Shown here: positions 18,706-25,300 of the stretch, one piece after another
Position numbering within the stretch: position 1 is the first letter of the stretch
Layout of the letters: every line of letters begins with the position of its first letter
Assembly: GCA_902727985.1 (NCBI GenBank)
Contig: CACVAY010000061.1
Coordinates: forward strand, 1-32,296
Length of the DNA stretch: 32,296 bases
Source: an uncultured Thiotrichaceae bacterium
GTDB taxonomy: Bacteria > Pseudomonadota > Gammaproteobacteria > Thiotrichales > Thiotrichaceae
Reading direction: 5' to 3'
Notes under the pieces: model-generated
The model's input: only the letters and a program-made list of their open reading frames with translations
Databases searched by the model: none
What the model was told of the DNA's origin: nothing
Position numbers and translations under genes: made by a program

Positions 18706-19746
18706 ATGAAACATATACATTATAAAAATACACTCGCTTTTGTCATTGGCTCCTTGTTTGTAATGACACAAGCTGCCGCGGCAGAGTTTAATAAACTCGA
18801 AGATAGCTGGTATTTAGGAGGCTCTGTAGGGTTATCTGGGCTTGACCCAGTTACATCAACAGGCTTTGAAGTAACCGATGATAGTGATATCGGCAAGAAA
18901 ATTTATGCGGGTGTTAATATCACTGATCAAGTTGGTTTAGAAGCATTCTGGAATGACTTAGGTGCGGCAGGCGTTTCTGGTACTGGAGGGGTTGGCGAGG
19001 CAAGTTATAGAGCATTGGGCTTTAATGCTGTTTACAACCCACCCATTAAAGTGGGGAGGGTTCAACCTTTTGGTAAGGTTGGAGCAGCAAAGATGTCAAC
19101 TAAATCTTCAGGTAATATCTCAATCACGCAAGAAAATCAGTTCTCACTATTTGGAGGGGTGGGGGCAGATATAGAATTAAATAAAAACTTTGCGATTCGC
19201 ACGGAGTTTGAATATTTTACAAAAGACGCCAATCAACTTAGTGTCGGTGTAAAGTGGGCACCACGAGGCCATATTCCAAAGAAAAAAGTGATACCGAGTG
19301 CATTGCCTTATAATTTTGGTGTGCAGCCGACGAAAGTCATTACTCGCGTTGTTACTCAAGCACCACCAAAAGTAACGATTCTCAATAAGTCACTAGCCGG
19401 TGGATCAAACTTTGCTACAGGAAGTGCAGTTTTAACTCTTCAAGGTAGACAAAATGTAGATACGATTGTTAATCAAATAAAAAATAATCAAATAAGGGTT
19501 CATCATATCAAAATTGTTGGCCATACAGACTCTGTTGGGAAGCCAAAGCAAAATTTACTTTTGTCTAAGCAGCGAGCTCAATCGGTTGCAACTTATCTTT
19601 CAAGGCACGGTATCAGTAGAGATCATATGACTATATTGGGGGTAGGAGACAATCAACCTGTCGCGAGCAATCGAACTGATTATGGGCGCGCTCAAAATAG
19701 ACGTGTTGAGATTGCGGTAAGTGGTGCGAAAATGCTTATTAAATAA
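18706..19746 (+). CDS. OmpA-family outer membrane protein with N-terminal beta-barrel
   Basis: The signal peptide ends QAAAA, followed by a barrel of about 155 residues (WYLGGSVGLSGLDPV through FGGVGADIELNKNFAIRTEF to LSVGVKWAPRG). A Pro/Lys-rich linker leads to the OmpA peptidoglycan-binding domain at about 225-340, with FATGSAVL, HIKIVGHTDSVG, LLLSKQRAQSVATYL and YGRAQNRRVEI; the Asp and Arg that hold diaminopimelate are present (GHTDSVG and NRRVE). AAGGGAATCC precedes the ATG, 10 bases after the TSP3 gene. It would tie the outer membrane to the cell wall and could provide an anchor for the co-expressed TSP3 protein. Orthology to E. coli ompA is not claimed. The gene ends 29 bases before a strong bidirectional terminator. 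Confidence 0.92.
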   Translation: MKHIHYKNTLAFVIGSLFVMTQAAAAEFNKLEDSWYLGGSVGLSGLDPVTSTGFEVTDDSDIGKKIYAGVNITDQVGLEAFWNDLGAAGVSGTGGVGEASYRALGFNAVYNPPIKVGRVQPFGKVGAAKMSTKSSGNISITQENQFSLFGGVGADIELNKNFAIRTEFEYFTKDANQLSVGVKWAPRGHIPKKKVIPSALPYNFGVQPTKVITRVVTQAPPKVTILNKSLAGGSNFATGSAVLTLQGRQNVDTIVNQIKNNQIRVHHIKIVGHTDSVGKPKQNLLLSKQRAQSVATYLSRHGISRDHMTILGVGDNQPVASNRTDYGRAQNRRVEIAVSGAKMLIK

Positions 19747-19775
19747 TATTATGCGGTTATGTCGATAACTGTATG

Positions 19776-19810
19776 CATAAAAAAGGGAGCTAAGTGCTCC
19801 CTTTTTTATG
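19776..19810. terminator. Bidirectional intrinsic terminator
   Basis: GGGAGC (19785-19790) and GCTCCC (19796-19801) form a 6-pair GC-rich stem with a 5-base loop, flanked by A6 on the left and T6 on the right; the whole CATAAAAAAGGGAGC pairs with GCTCCCTTTTTTATG. It can end both the OmpA transcript and the convergent gene at 19843-20526. Confidence 0.92.
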
Positions 19811-19842
19811 TGTATTTTAGTATCTCTGTCGAGAGAGAATAA

Positions 19843-20526
19843 CTAGTTGTCAAGGCTGAGAAACTCAATGTAACCTTTTATAAATTCTAAGTTTTCTGTG
19901 GCTCTTTTAACGTGTTCATTACTCGCTTCCAAATTACTCAAATGATTTGAAGAGTCTTGAATAATGAGTGTTAGTTGATCTTCATCAAAAATCTGTAATG
20001 CCGATGCAAGCTGTTCTTTATCAGAAGAAAGTAGGGTGGGTACGAGCTCGTCTTTATGGACAGGAGAATGTGGGTCTAACAAGTCTGCCACAAGGTGTGA
20101 TTCTAATAGCGTAAAATGTGCTTCACGGGCTTGTTGTTCTTGGTTTAATTCTTGGTGGGCTTGCTCATCAGTGCCTGCACCTACACGAACGGCAGACATC
20201 ACAATTTCTAGTAATTGTTTAAGTGCCGATTTCGTTTCAGCTTGATCATCAGCTATAACGCTAGCTTGTTCATATAACTTGTCTAATCGGTCTTTGAGCT
20301 TTAAGACAACATCACTGTCAACATTCGCTTTTAATTGCACAGAATCAGAAAGAACATCTTGGAACTCCTCATGAAATGCTAACAATTGGTCGTGGTCTTG
20401 TTGTTGCGCCTCGATCATATTCTCTTGATCAATATTGATCATTGCATCACCAAATAGAATATTTTCATTACGTCTAACAAGATGTCGCTCGTGAGCGCCC
20501 GGGTTTTCGCTGGGTTGTATGATCAT
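19843..20526 (-). CDS. Hypothetical acidic helical protein, 227 residues
   Basis: I do not recognise the family. The protein has no signal peptide, membrane segment or Cys. It is strongly acidic and predicted mainly helical with heptad-like stretches (for example LKLKDRLDKLYEQASVIADD and HQELNQEQQAREAHFTLLES), so a cytoplasmic coiled-coil or helical-bundle protein is likely. The first ATG at 20526 lacks a Shine-Dalgarno; an alternative start at 20442 (MINIDQEN) is possible and also weakly preceded. It stands alone, convergent with the OmpA gene across a shared terminator and divergent from the symporter operon. Uniform composition with its neighbours argues for a real gene. Confidence 0.75.
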   Translation of the reverse strand: MIIQPSENPGAHERHLVRRNENILFGDAMINIDQENMIEAQQQDHDQLLAFHEEFQDVLSDSVQLKANVDSDVVLKLKDRLDKLYEQASVIADDQAETKSALKQLLEIVMSAVRVGAGTDEQAHQELNQEQQAREAHFTLLESHLVADLLDPHSPVHKDELVPTLLSSDKEQLASALQIFDEDQLTLIIQDSSNHLSNLEASNEHVKRATENLEFIKGYIEFLSLDN

Positions 20527-20833
20527 TTTTAAGACTAAGTATTAGGAATATATATGGTGTAGTAGAAAACAAAAGATAACAAATCGTCAAGCGTGAATTG
20601 CCTATTTTTTAATCAAAAACGCCTGAAAAATACTTTTTATCAAGCTTACTCAAAAATGAAGAAGATATGAATTCGAAAAATAAGATCTAAAAAAGTCCGC
20701 CAAACAAGATAACAATTTTTTATCTGATAAGTGGGGTGATTGATTGATTAAAACATACTACAATGGCAGAAGCTTGACTTCGGTCAGTTCTTGATTGAGG
20801 CAAGTTCCTATTAATGTAAGGAGGAGTAATTAT
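20527..20833. promoter_or_regulatory. AT-rich control region upstream of the symporter operon
   Basis: This 307-base stretch holds no gene. A possible -10 TACAAT lies at 20759-20764 with only a poor -35 17 bases upstream, so an activator may be needed. AGATAA/TTATCT around 20708-20724 is a small dyad. A TGAC-TTCG-GTCA tetraloop hairpin (20775-20786) would fall in the 5' leader. The operon start has an excellent AAGGAGGAG at about 20819-20827. Confidence 0.4.
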
Positions 20834-21088
20834 ATGGGTACTAAAGACAACAGTGCTTATTGGAGCGCCAATAAACGACTGATATTCTTTTGTCTCGCAG
20901 TTTGGGCTTTCGTCTCATTCGGTATGGGCATTCTGTTTAGACCTTTTCTTAAGGATATTTCCATAGGTGGTGCTGACCTTGGCTTTTGGATGGCTCAGCA
21001 AGGTTCAATCTATGTGTTTCTTTTCATAATTTTCTTTTATGCCTTTGCCATGAATAGACTTGATCGCAAGTTTGGCGTTAACGAGTAA
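20834..21088 (+). CDS. DUF4212 small membrane subunit of a sodium/solute symporter
   Basis: An 84-residue protein with two hydrophobic segments (LIFFCLAVWAFVSFGMGILF and SIYVFLFIIFFYAFAMNRL) and the DUF4212 signature (YWSANKRLI near the N-terminus, LDRKFGVNE at the end). The start at 20834 is chosen because AAGGAGG lies 8-10 bases upstream; an upstream TTG at 20795 would add 13 residues unlike the family. It precedes the large symporter by 13 bases, the standard arrangement for the VC_2705-type SSS transporters, in which the small subunit is thought to accompany the permease. Confidence 0.93.
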   Translation: MGTKDNSAYWSANKRLIFFCLAVWAFVSFGMGILFRPFLKDISIGGADLGFWMAQQGSIYVFLFIIFFYAFAMNRLDRKFGVNE

Positions 21089-21101
21089 GGAGTTGTAATA
21101 C

Positions 21102-22823
21102 ATGTCACAATATGCAATAAACATGATCTTTGTGCTCGGGTCTTTCGGTATCTACTTCGGTATCGCAGTCTGGGCACGTGCTGGTTCTACTTCTGAATTC
21201 TACGCTGCTGGACGCGGTGTACATCCAGTCGTAAATGGTATGGCAACTGCTGCAGACTGGATGTCAGCGGCATCATTTATCTCAATGGCAGGTCTGATCG
21301 CAGGTCTGGGTTACGCGGCATCACCATTCCTAATGGGCTGGACTGGTGGTTACGTACTTCTTGCATTGCTATTAGCACCTTACCTTCGTAAGTTTGGCAA
21401 GTTTACTGTTCCCGAGTTTATAGGTGATCGTTTCTACTCAAACACAGCACGTACCGTTGCTGTAGTGTGTTTGATTATCGCGTCGTTGACCTATGTTCTT
21501 GGACAGATGACGGGTGTTGGAGTTGCGTTCTCTCGCTTCCTGGAAGTTGATAAATCAATAGGCATCTGGATTGGTGCAGCTATCGTAGTTTTCTATGCTG
21601 TGTTAGGTGGAATGAAAGGTGTAACTTATACACAGGTTGCACAGTACGTTGTATTGATTATCGCTTATTCTATTCCAGCAATTTTCATCTCTTTGAACTT
21701 AACAGGTAACTTCTTTCCTCAGATTGGTTTAATTGGCGATGTTGAGAGTGGTAAGTCATTACTTGCAGAACTGAATGCATTAATTACCGAGTTAGGATTT
21801 AAATCGTATACAGATCCCGGGACCTCACAGTTCACATTGGTTCTTTATACGTTGTCTTTGATGATTGGTACTGCGGGTCTTCCACATGTAATTATTCGTT
21901 TCTTCACTGTACCTAAGGTTTCTGACGCACGTTGGTCTGCTGGTTGGGCACTTCTATTTATTGCGCTTCTTTACACCCAAGCTTCGGCGGTAGGTGCAAT
22001 GGCTCGCTATAATGTGACTGAAACAATCTACCCAGGTGGCGATACTTCATCTCCAATCAGGTTTGATGATCGTCCACAGTGGATGAAGAACTGGGAAGTT
22101 ACAGGTCTGCTAAAGTTTGAAGACAAGAATAATGACGGTCTTATCAACTACACAGGTGACAAAGCGACTAACGAGCTTGACGTAAACCGCGACATTATCA
22201 CTCTTGCTAACCCTGAAATTGCTAATCTACCAGCTTGGGTAATTGGATTGATTGCTGCAGGTGGTATCGCAGCGGCATTATCAACAGCTGCTGGTTTATT
22301 ACTTGCAATCTCATCTGCGGTTTCGCACGATTTGATTAAAGCACAAATCAACCCAGGTATTAGTGAGAAAGGTGAGCTTATGTGGGCGCGTATTTCGATG
22401 GTGGTAACCATCGTCTTTGCGACTTATATAGCCTCGTTAGGGCTGCCGTTAGCGGCCCAAACGGTGGCATTAGCCTTTGGCCTTGCTGCGGCGTCGATCT
22501 TCCCGGCATTGATGATGGGGATTTTCTCGAAGCGCATTAACAACGTAGGTGCAATCGCGGGTATGCTTGCTGGTATCAGCACGACCTTGCTTTACATCTT
22601 CTTGCACAAAGGTTGGTTCTTCATCGCGTCAACTGCCGTTGTTACTGATGGTCCGTTGATCCCGCATGTACCGGATACAGCATTTGGTGCAATCGGAGCA
22701 TTGATCAACTTTGTGGTAGCTGTTGTCGTATCTAATGCGACGAAAGAGCCACCAGCAGAGATTCAAGAGTTGGTTGAGTCTGTACGTGTACCAGCTGGTG
22801 CTGGTGCTGCTGTAGGCCACTAA
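21102..22823 (+). CDS. Sodium:solute symporter, VC_2705 subfamily (ActP-like acetate/carboxylate permease)
   Basis: A 573-residue inner membrane transporter of the SSS family with about 13 transmembrane segments. Family blocks are ADWMSAASFISMAGLIAGLG, ALSTAAGLLLAISSAVSHDL and AFGLAAASIFPALMMGIFSK. Between helices lies a hydrophilic insertion of about 60 residues containing an EF-hand-like DKNNDGLINYTG (about 341-352), usual for this subfamily. AAGGAG precedes the ATG. Relatives are annotated as cation/acetate symporters, but the substrate cannot be fixed from sequence; acetate or a similar short carboxylate is likely. It is co-transcribed with DUF4212 and ends 23 bases before a terminator. 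Base composition is slightly more GC-rich than the surface locus. Confidence 0.94.
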   Translation: MSQYAINMIFVLGSFGIYFGIAVWARAGSTSEFYAAGRGVHPVVNGMATAADWMSAASFISMAGLIAGLGYAASPFLMGWTGGYVLLALLLAPYLRKFGKFTVPEFIGDRFYSNTARTVAVVCLIIASLTYVLGQMTGVGVAFSRFLEVDKSIGIWIGAAIVVFYAVLGGMKGVTYTQVAQYVVLIIAYSIPAIFISLNLTGNFFPQIGLIGDVESGKSLLAELNALITELGFKSYTDPGTSQFTLVLYTLSLMIGTAGLPHVIIRFFTVPKVSDARWSAGWALLFIALLYTQASAVGAMARYNVTETIYPGGDTSSPIRFDDRPQWMKNWEVTGLLKFEDKNNDGLINYTGDKATNELDVNRDIITLANPEIANLPAWVIGLIAAGGIAAALSTAAGLLLAISSAVSHDLIKAQINPGISEKGELMWARISMVVTIVFATYIASLGLPLAAQTVALAFGLAAASIFPALMMGIFSKRINNVGAIAGMLAGISTTLLYIFLHKGWFFIASTAVVTDGPLIPHVPDTAFGAIGALINFVVAVVVSNATKEPPAEIQELVESVRVPAGAGAAVGH

Positions 22824-22846
22824 TCGTCTTGAAGTAGTCAGAAAAA

Positions 22847-22873
22847 GCGCATCCTTTGGGGTGCGCTTTTTTT
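22847..22873 (+). terminator. Intrinsic terminator of the symporter operon
   Basis: GCGCATCC (22847-22854) pairs with GGGTGCGC (22859-22866), one G-T, around a 4-base loop, followed by seven T. Confidence 0.93.
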
Positions 22874-22919
22874 CTTTTTCCAGAATTGTCTTGGGAAATC
22901 ACAAATAAAAGGTAGTCGT

Positions 22920-23429
22920 ATGCTGTTTAAATTGATTGCTATGCTGTTTATTGGGTTAACTATTTACGGTATTTACTCTTTACTGAACAAGCTCTTAAGT
23001 GGAAGCATACCTCGATGGGTTTTGCCCGCTAGTATTGCGCTTTCGATGGTGCTTTATCATATCTACGATGAATATACCTGGGCAGATCGCACCATTGATG
23101 GCATCGAAGCCGAGAATACCTTATATCATGTCGTGGGAATTAAAGAAGATCAGGCATTTTGGAGGCCTTGGACTTATATTTGGCCACTTAAAATCGAGAT
23201 TAATATTGTGCTGGATAGTTCGATTACTAAAGCTGAGGATGGTTCCAACGAAGCAGTATTGATCCAATATCGTCACCCTGGTATGTCTACGACCTTTCTG
23301 ATGAAATATTCTTGTACGGATGCTGCTTATATTTTAAAGGCTGAAAACGCAGCTATCCCAGCGGCATTTACTATGAATGACAGTATGAAAAAAGAACTGT
23401 GTAACGGTTCAAGTAAAAAACTATTCTAG
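22920..23429 (+). CDS. Hypothetical membrane protein, 169 residues
   Basis: The N-terminus has two hydrophobic helices (LIAMLFIGLTIYGIYSLL and RWVLPASIALSMVLYHIY); the rest (about 60-169) is a soluble, probably periplasmic domain with several Trp (AFWRPWTYIWPLKIEINIVL) and two Cys. AAAAGGTAG precedes the ATG. I do not recognise the family. It stands after the symporter terminator and before decayed DNA, and the frame that overlaps its last 40 bases leads into the pseudogene described at 23389-23715. It may once have formed a pair with that gene. Confidence 0.65.
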   Translation: MLFKLIAMLFIGLTIYGIYSLLNKLLSGSIPRWVLPASIALSMVLYHIYDEYTWADRTIDGIEAENTLYHVVGIKEDQAFWRPWTYIWPLKIEINIVLDSSITKAEDGSNEAVLIQYRHPGMSTTFLMKYSCTDAAYILKAENAAIPAAFTMNDSMKKELCNGSSKKLF

Positions 23430-23715
23430 TACATTATCAATCATCACCTCACAGCTAAGTGCTTTCTGGTTCGCTGATACACGAACTCTCAGAGCTGATG
23501 ATCAAACCTTAATGATGAAGAAAGAAAACTCTGCAAAGCATTGGATTGTTATGCAGGATATGACCAAACAAAAGCTTAGCAAAGTCCGTTATGTTGCACA
23601 GGCAGAAGGTGGTGTTTTTATTTCTGAGATCACTCAGTAATATTTAGACGCTACTGGTAATCAGTATAATCGTTCCAATGTTGAGGGATTTTTGATTCAG
23701 CATTTTTGCCGATAA
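23389..23715 (+). pseudogene. Remnant of an unidentified protein gene with an in-frame stop
   Basis: The frame open from 23389 reads protein-like for some 80 codons (FWFADTRTLRADDQTLMMKK, ENSAKHWIVMQDMTKQKLSK, VRYVAQAEGGVFISEITQ), hits TAA at 23638-23640, then continues in the same frame with YLDATGNQYNRSNVEGFLIQ to a second TAA at 23713. Both parts have natural codon use, so the first TAA looks like a point mutation of CAA. No start codon with a ribosome binding site is present upstream, so the 5' part is also damaged or missing; the longest ATG-started remnant is 23512-23640 (42 residues). The family is not recognised. A real short gene of 42 residues is the alternative. Confidence 0.5.
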
Positions 23716-23733
23716 TATATTGGATCATGATTT

Positions 23734-23770
23734 TTCTCTACCCACACCTAATTCTTCTCTACCCACACCT
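23734..23770 (+). repeat. 16-base direct repeat, period 21
   Basis: TTCTCTACCCACACCT occurs at 23734-23749 and again, identical, at 23755-23770, separated by 5 bases. It resembles no mobile element end I know. It lies directly after the pseudogene. Confidence 0.7.
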
Positions 23771-24045
23771 CGTGGTGACACCATGCCGGTGCCCGTAATA
23801 AATACACGCATCCCTATTGTTTGCTCTATCATCGATATCGTGAATGCGCGTCTCACGGGGCAAGTCTTTGGGAAGTGGCTGCCGTTTGGGCTGGCGACGC
23901 GGGTATTGCAAAAAACAAAGACGGCGGCTTCAGCAGTCGCAACTTCATCACTGGAAAAGGCAAAGGCTATTATGCAAGTGACGTCGTTTGGAATACCAAT
24001 AGTGTCCGTTGTAAGAATAGTCATACCTTCGTGTTTTATCGTAAT

Positions 24046-24080
24046 CTGCAACTTGATAGTGCGTTATTCTCAAGTTGCAG
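24046..24080. terminator. Inverted repeat, possible terminator downstream of carbonic anhydrase
   Basis: CTGCAACTTGA (24046-24056) and TCAAGTTGCAG (24070-24080) are perfect 11-base arms around a 13-base loop. A T6 run lies 8 bases to the right (24088-24093), too far for an ideal plus-strand terminator, and the left side is only moderately A-rich. It lies 20 bases beyond the carbonic anhydrase stop and could end that transcript. Confidence 0.4.
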
Positions 24081-24099
24081 GTAGTCATTTTTTAGAACT

Positions 24100-24846
24100 C
24101 TACTTCAGAATGGTTCGTGCGTTGGTTGCTTGGATAGGACGGTTATTTGCGTGGTGTAGCACTCCCGCAAATTGAGCAATTTGTGCTTTGGAGGCGGTCA
24201 TTGGTTGTTTCATGACCGTCCAGATAACACCTTCTGAACACGGTGGTGTGGTCAATGAACCATTGAAACGATAATGATCACGGTTTTTCGGCAATATCTC
24301 GCTGACACTTACAGGGGGTGATAATGCGTTTTTGTCCCCTTTGTTTTGTGGCATTTGCGCCCAGACTTTTGCCAAACCTTCATTTGGCGTACCCTCTTTA
24401 AACATCACCGCAACTACCGCAAGATTCCCATGACGGTCTTTATGAACAAGATGCGCTTCAAGTGGGTAAGACATTCCATTTATGTGATTTTCACTCGGTG
24501 CGTGGAAATGGAATTGCACGAGATTAAACTGCACACCATCGATAAACACAGAACTACCAACATCGTAATTTACCTGTACGGTGTGCCCATTATTGACCAC
24601 CTCGTTTCCGCCAGCCTTATATTGAAACTGGAGCGGTTTTAATGATGCTTCCGTGAAGCTCGTCAGGTCGACGGGCGACTGATTCTTTCCATTGCATGCG
24701 CCATATTCTGGGGTCAATTGTGCCCAATGTGCAGGGCCAGTATTACCCTCATAACTCCATGCTGGGGGTTGCTGCTCTGTGGTATTTGATGTGGTTGAAC
24801 ACGCGGCCAATAACGTCATTGCGCTTACTGCAATAAACCTTTTCAT
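24100..24846 (-). CDS. Alpha-class carbonic anhydrase, predicted lipoprotein
   Basis: The enzyme interconverts CO2 and bicarbonate. The signal sequence has a lipobox LLAAC (C16), so the mature protein should be lipid-anchored in the periplasm or outer membrane; most bacterial alpha enzymes are soluble periplasmic proteins. Zinc ligands are H113 and H115 (QFHFHAPSE) and H132 (EAHLVH); the GSLTTPPCSEGV block carries the catalytic-pocket Thr, and C51 with C203 can form the usual disulfide. GKNQSPVDL near residue 53 is also typical. At 248 residues the length is normal. A strong AGGAGAGAGGA precedes the ATG. The gene is monocistronic, with several overlapping dyads in its upstream region. Confidence 0.96.
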   Translation of the reverse strand: MKRFIAVSAMTLLAACSTTSNTTEQQPPAWSYEGNTGPAHWAQLTPEYGACNGKNQSPVDLTSFTEASLKPLQFQYKAGGNEVVNNGHTVQVNYDVGSSVFIDGVQFNLVQFHFHAPSENHINGMSYPLEAHLVHKDRHGNLAVVAVMFKEGTPNEGLAKVWAQMPQNKGDKNALSPPVSVSEILPKNRDHYRFNGSLTTPPCSEGVIWTVMKQPMTASKAQIAQFAGVLHHANNRPIQATNARTILK

Positions 24847-25300
24847 TCCTCTCTCCTAGATAAGTATTATTAATACACTCGATGTATTGGCTGAATAGAA
24901 CCGATACATGCATTTTAGGACAAATATGAAATCAGTATTTCACTCTACGGTTAGTTATTAGGAACTTACATGGTGTGATTGAAGCTAGGTCTTTGAAATA
25001 CAGATCTCTCATGTCGATATTAAGTGTACATAAGGGAAGGGGGGAGCAGTAGCATATTTCAGGCAGCTTTATGCAGAAAGAGCGATCTTTATATTTGAAT
25101 GGGGGAAATGTATCAGAATCACCATAAGGTGATCTTAAAAAACGTTTTCTGTCATGTTTAGCCGTAGTATCAAATATGCACTTATTATGTGAATCTAAGA
25201 TATATTTGTGATTTGATTTTTTCAAAAAGGGTTCAGCACATAGGCAATATGTGCGCGAGGATACGTTTCTTTAGGGAAGGTAAAAATCTAGAGGGACAGT
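24847..25300. promoter_or_regulatory. Gene-free stretch with overlapping dyads upstream of carbonic anhydrase
   Basis: Close to the carbonic anhydrase start are GTATTA-T-TAATAC (24864-24876) and AATACA-CTCGA-TGTATT (24872-24888), which share bases, and a third imperfect pairing between GATGTATTGG and CCGATACATG. These look like a regulator site or alternative structures. A 97-codon minus frame (24932-25225) starts at TTG without a ribosome binding site and has a composition unlike the neighbours; I do not count it as a gene. The right end must hold the promoter of the gene at 25301, but no clear boxes are seen. Confidence 0.4.

Larger units (their letters stand above)
23716..24099. other. Stretch without a confident gene, probably decayed
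   Basis: This 384-base stretch contains overlapping open frames on both strands, but none has a ribosome binding site. The plus frame at about 23779-24083 has plausible codons in its middle (FITGKGKGYYASDVVWNTNS), yet starts only at TTG without a Shine-Dalgarno. The stretch may be more of a dead gene, related or not to the upstream pseudogene. It also holds a 21-base-period repeat and an inverted repeat, listed separately. Confidence 0.4.

Noticed and set aside
20795-20833. Upstream start for the DUF4212 gene
   Set aside because: The excellent AAGGAGG is placed for the ATG at 20834, and the added residues are unlike the family.
23725-24051. Minus-strand frame containing MRVFITGTGMVSPRG, similar to a ketoacyl synthase start
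   Set aside because: The match is confined to a few residues, sits at the C-terminal end of the frame and runs into the direct repeat.
24932-25225. 97-codon minus-strand frame upstream of carbonic anhydrase
   Set aside because: TTG start without ribosome binding site, and composition unlike neighbouring genes.
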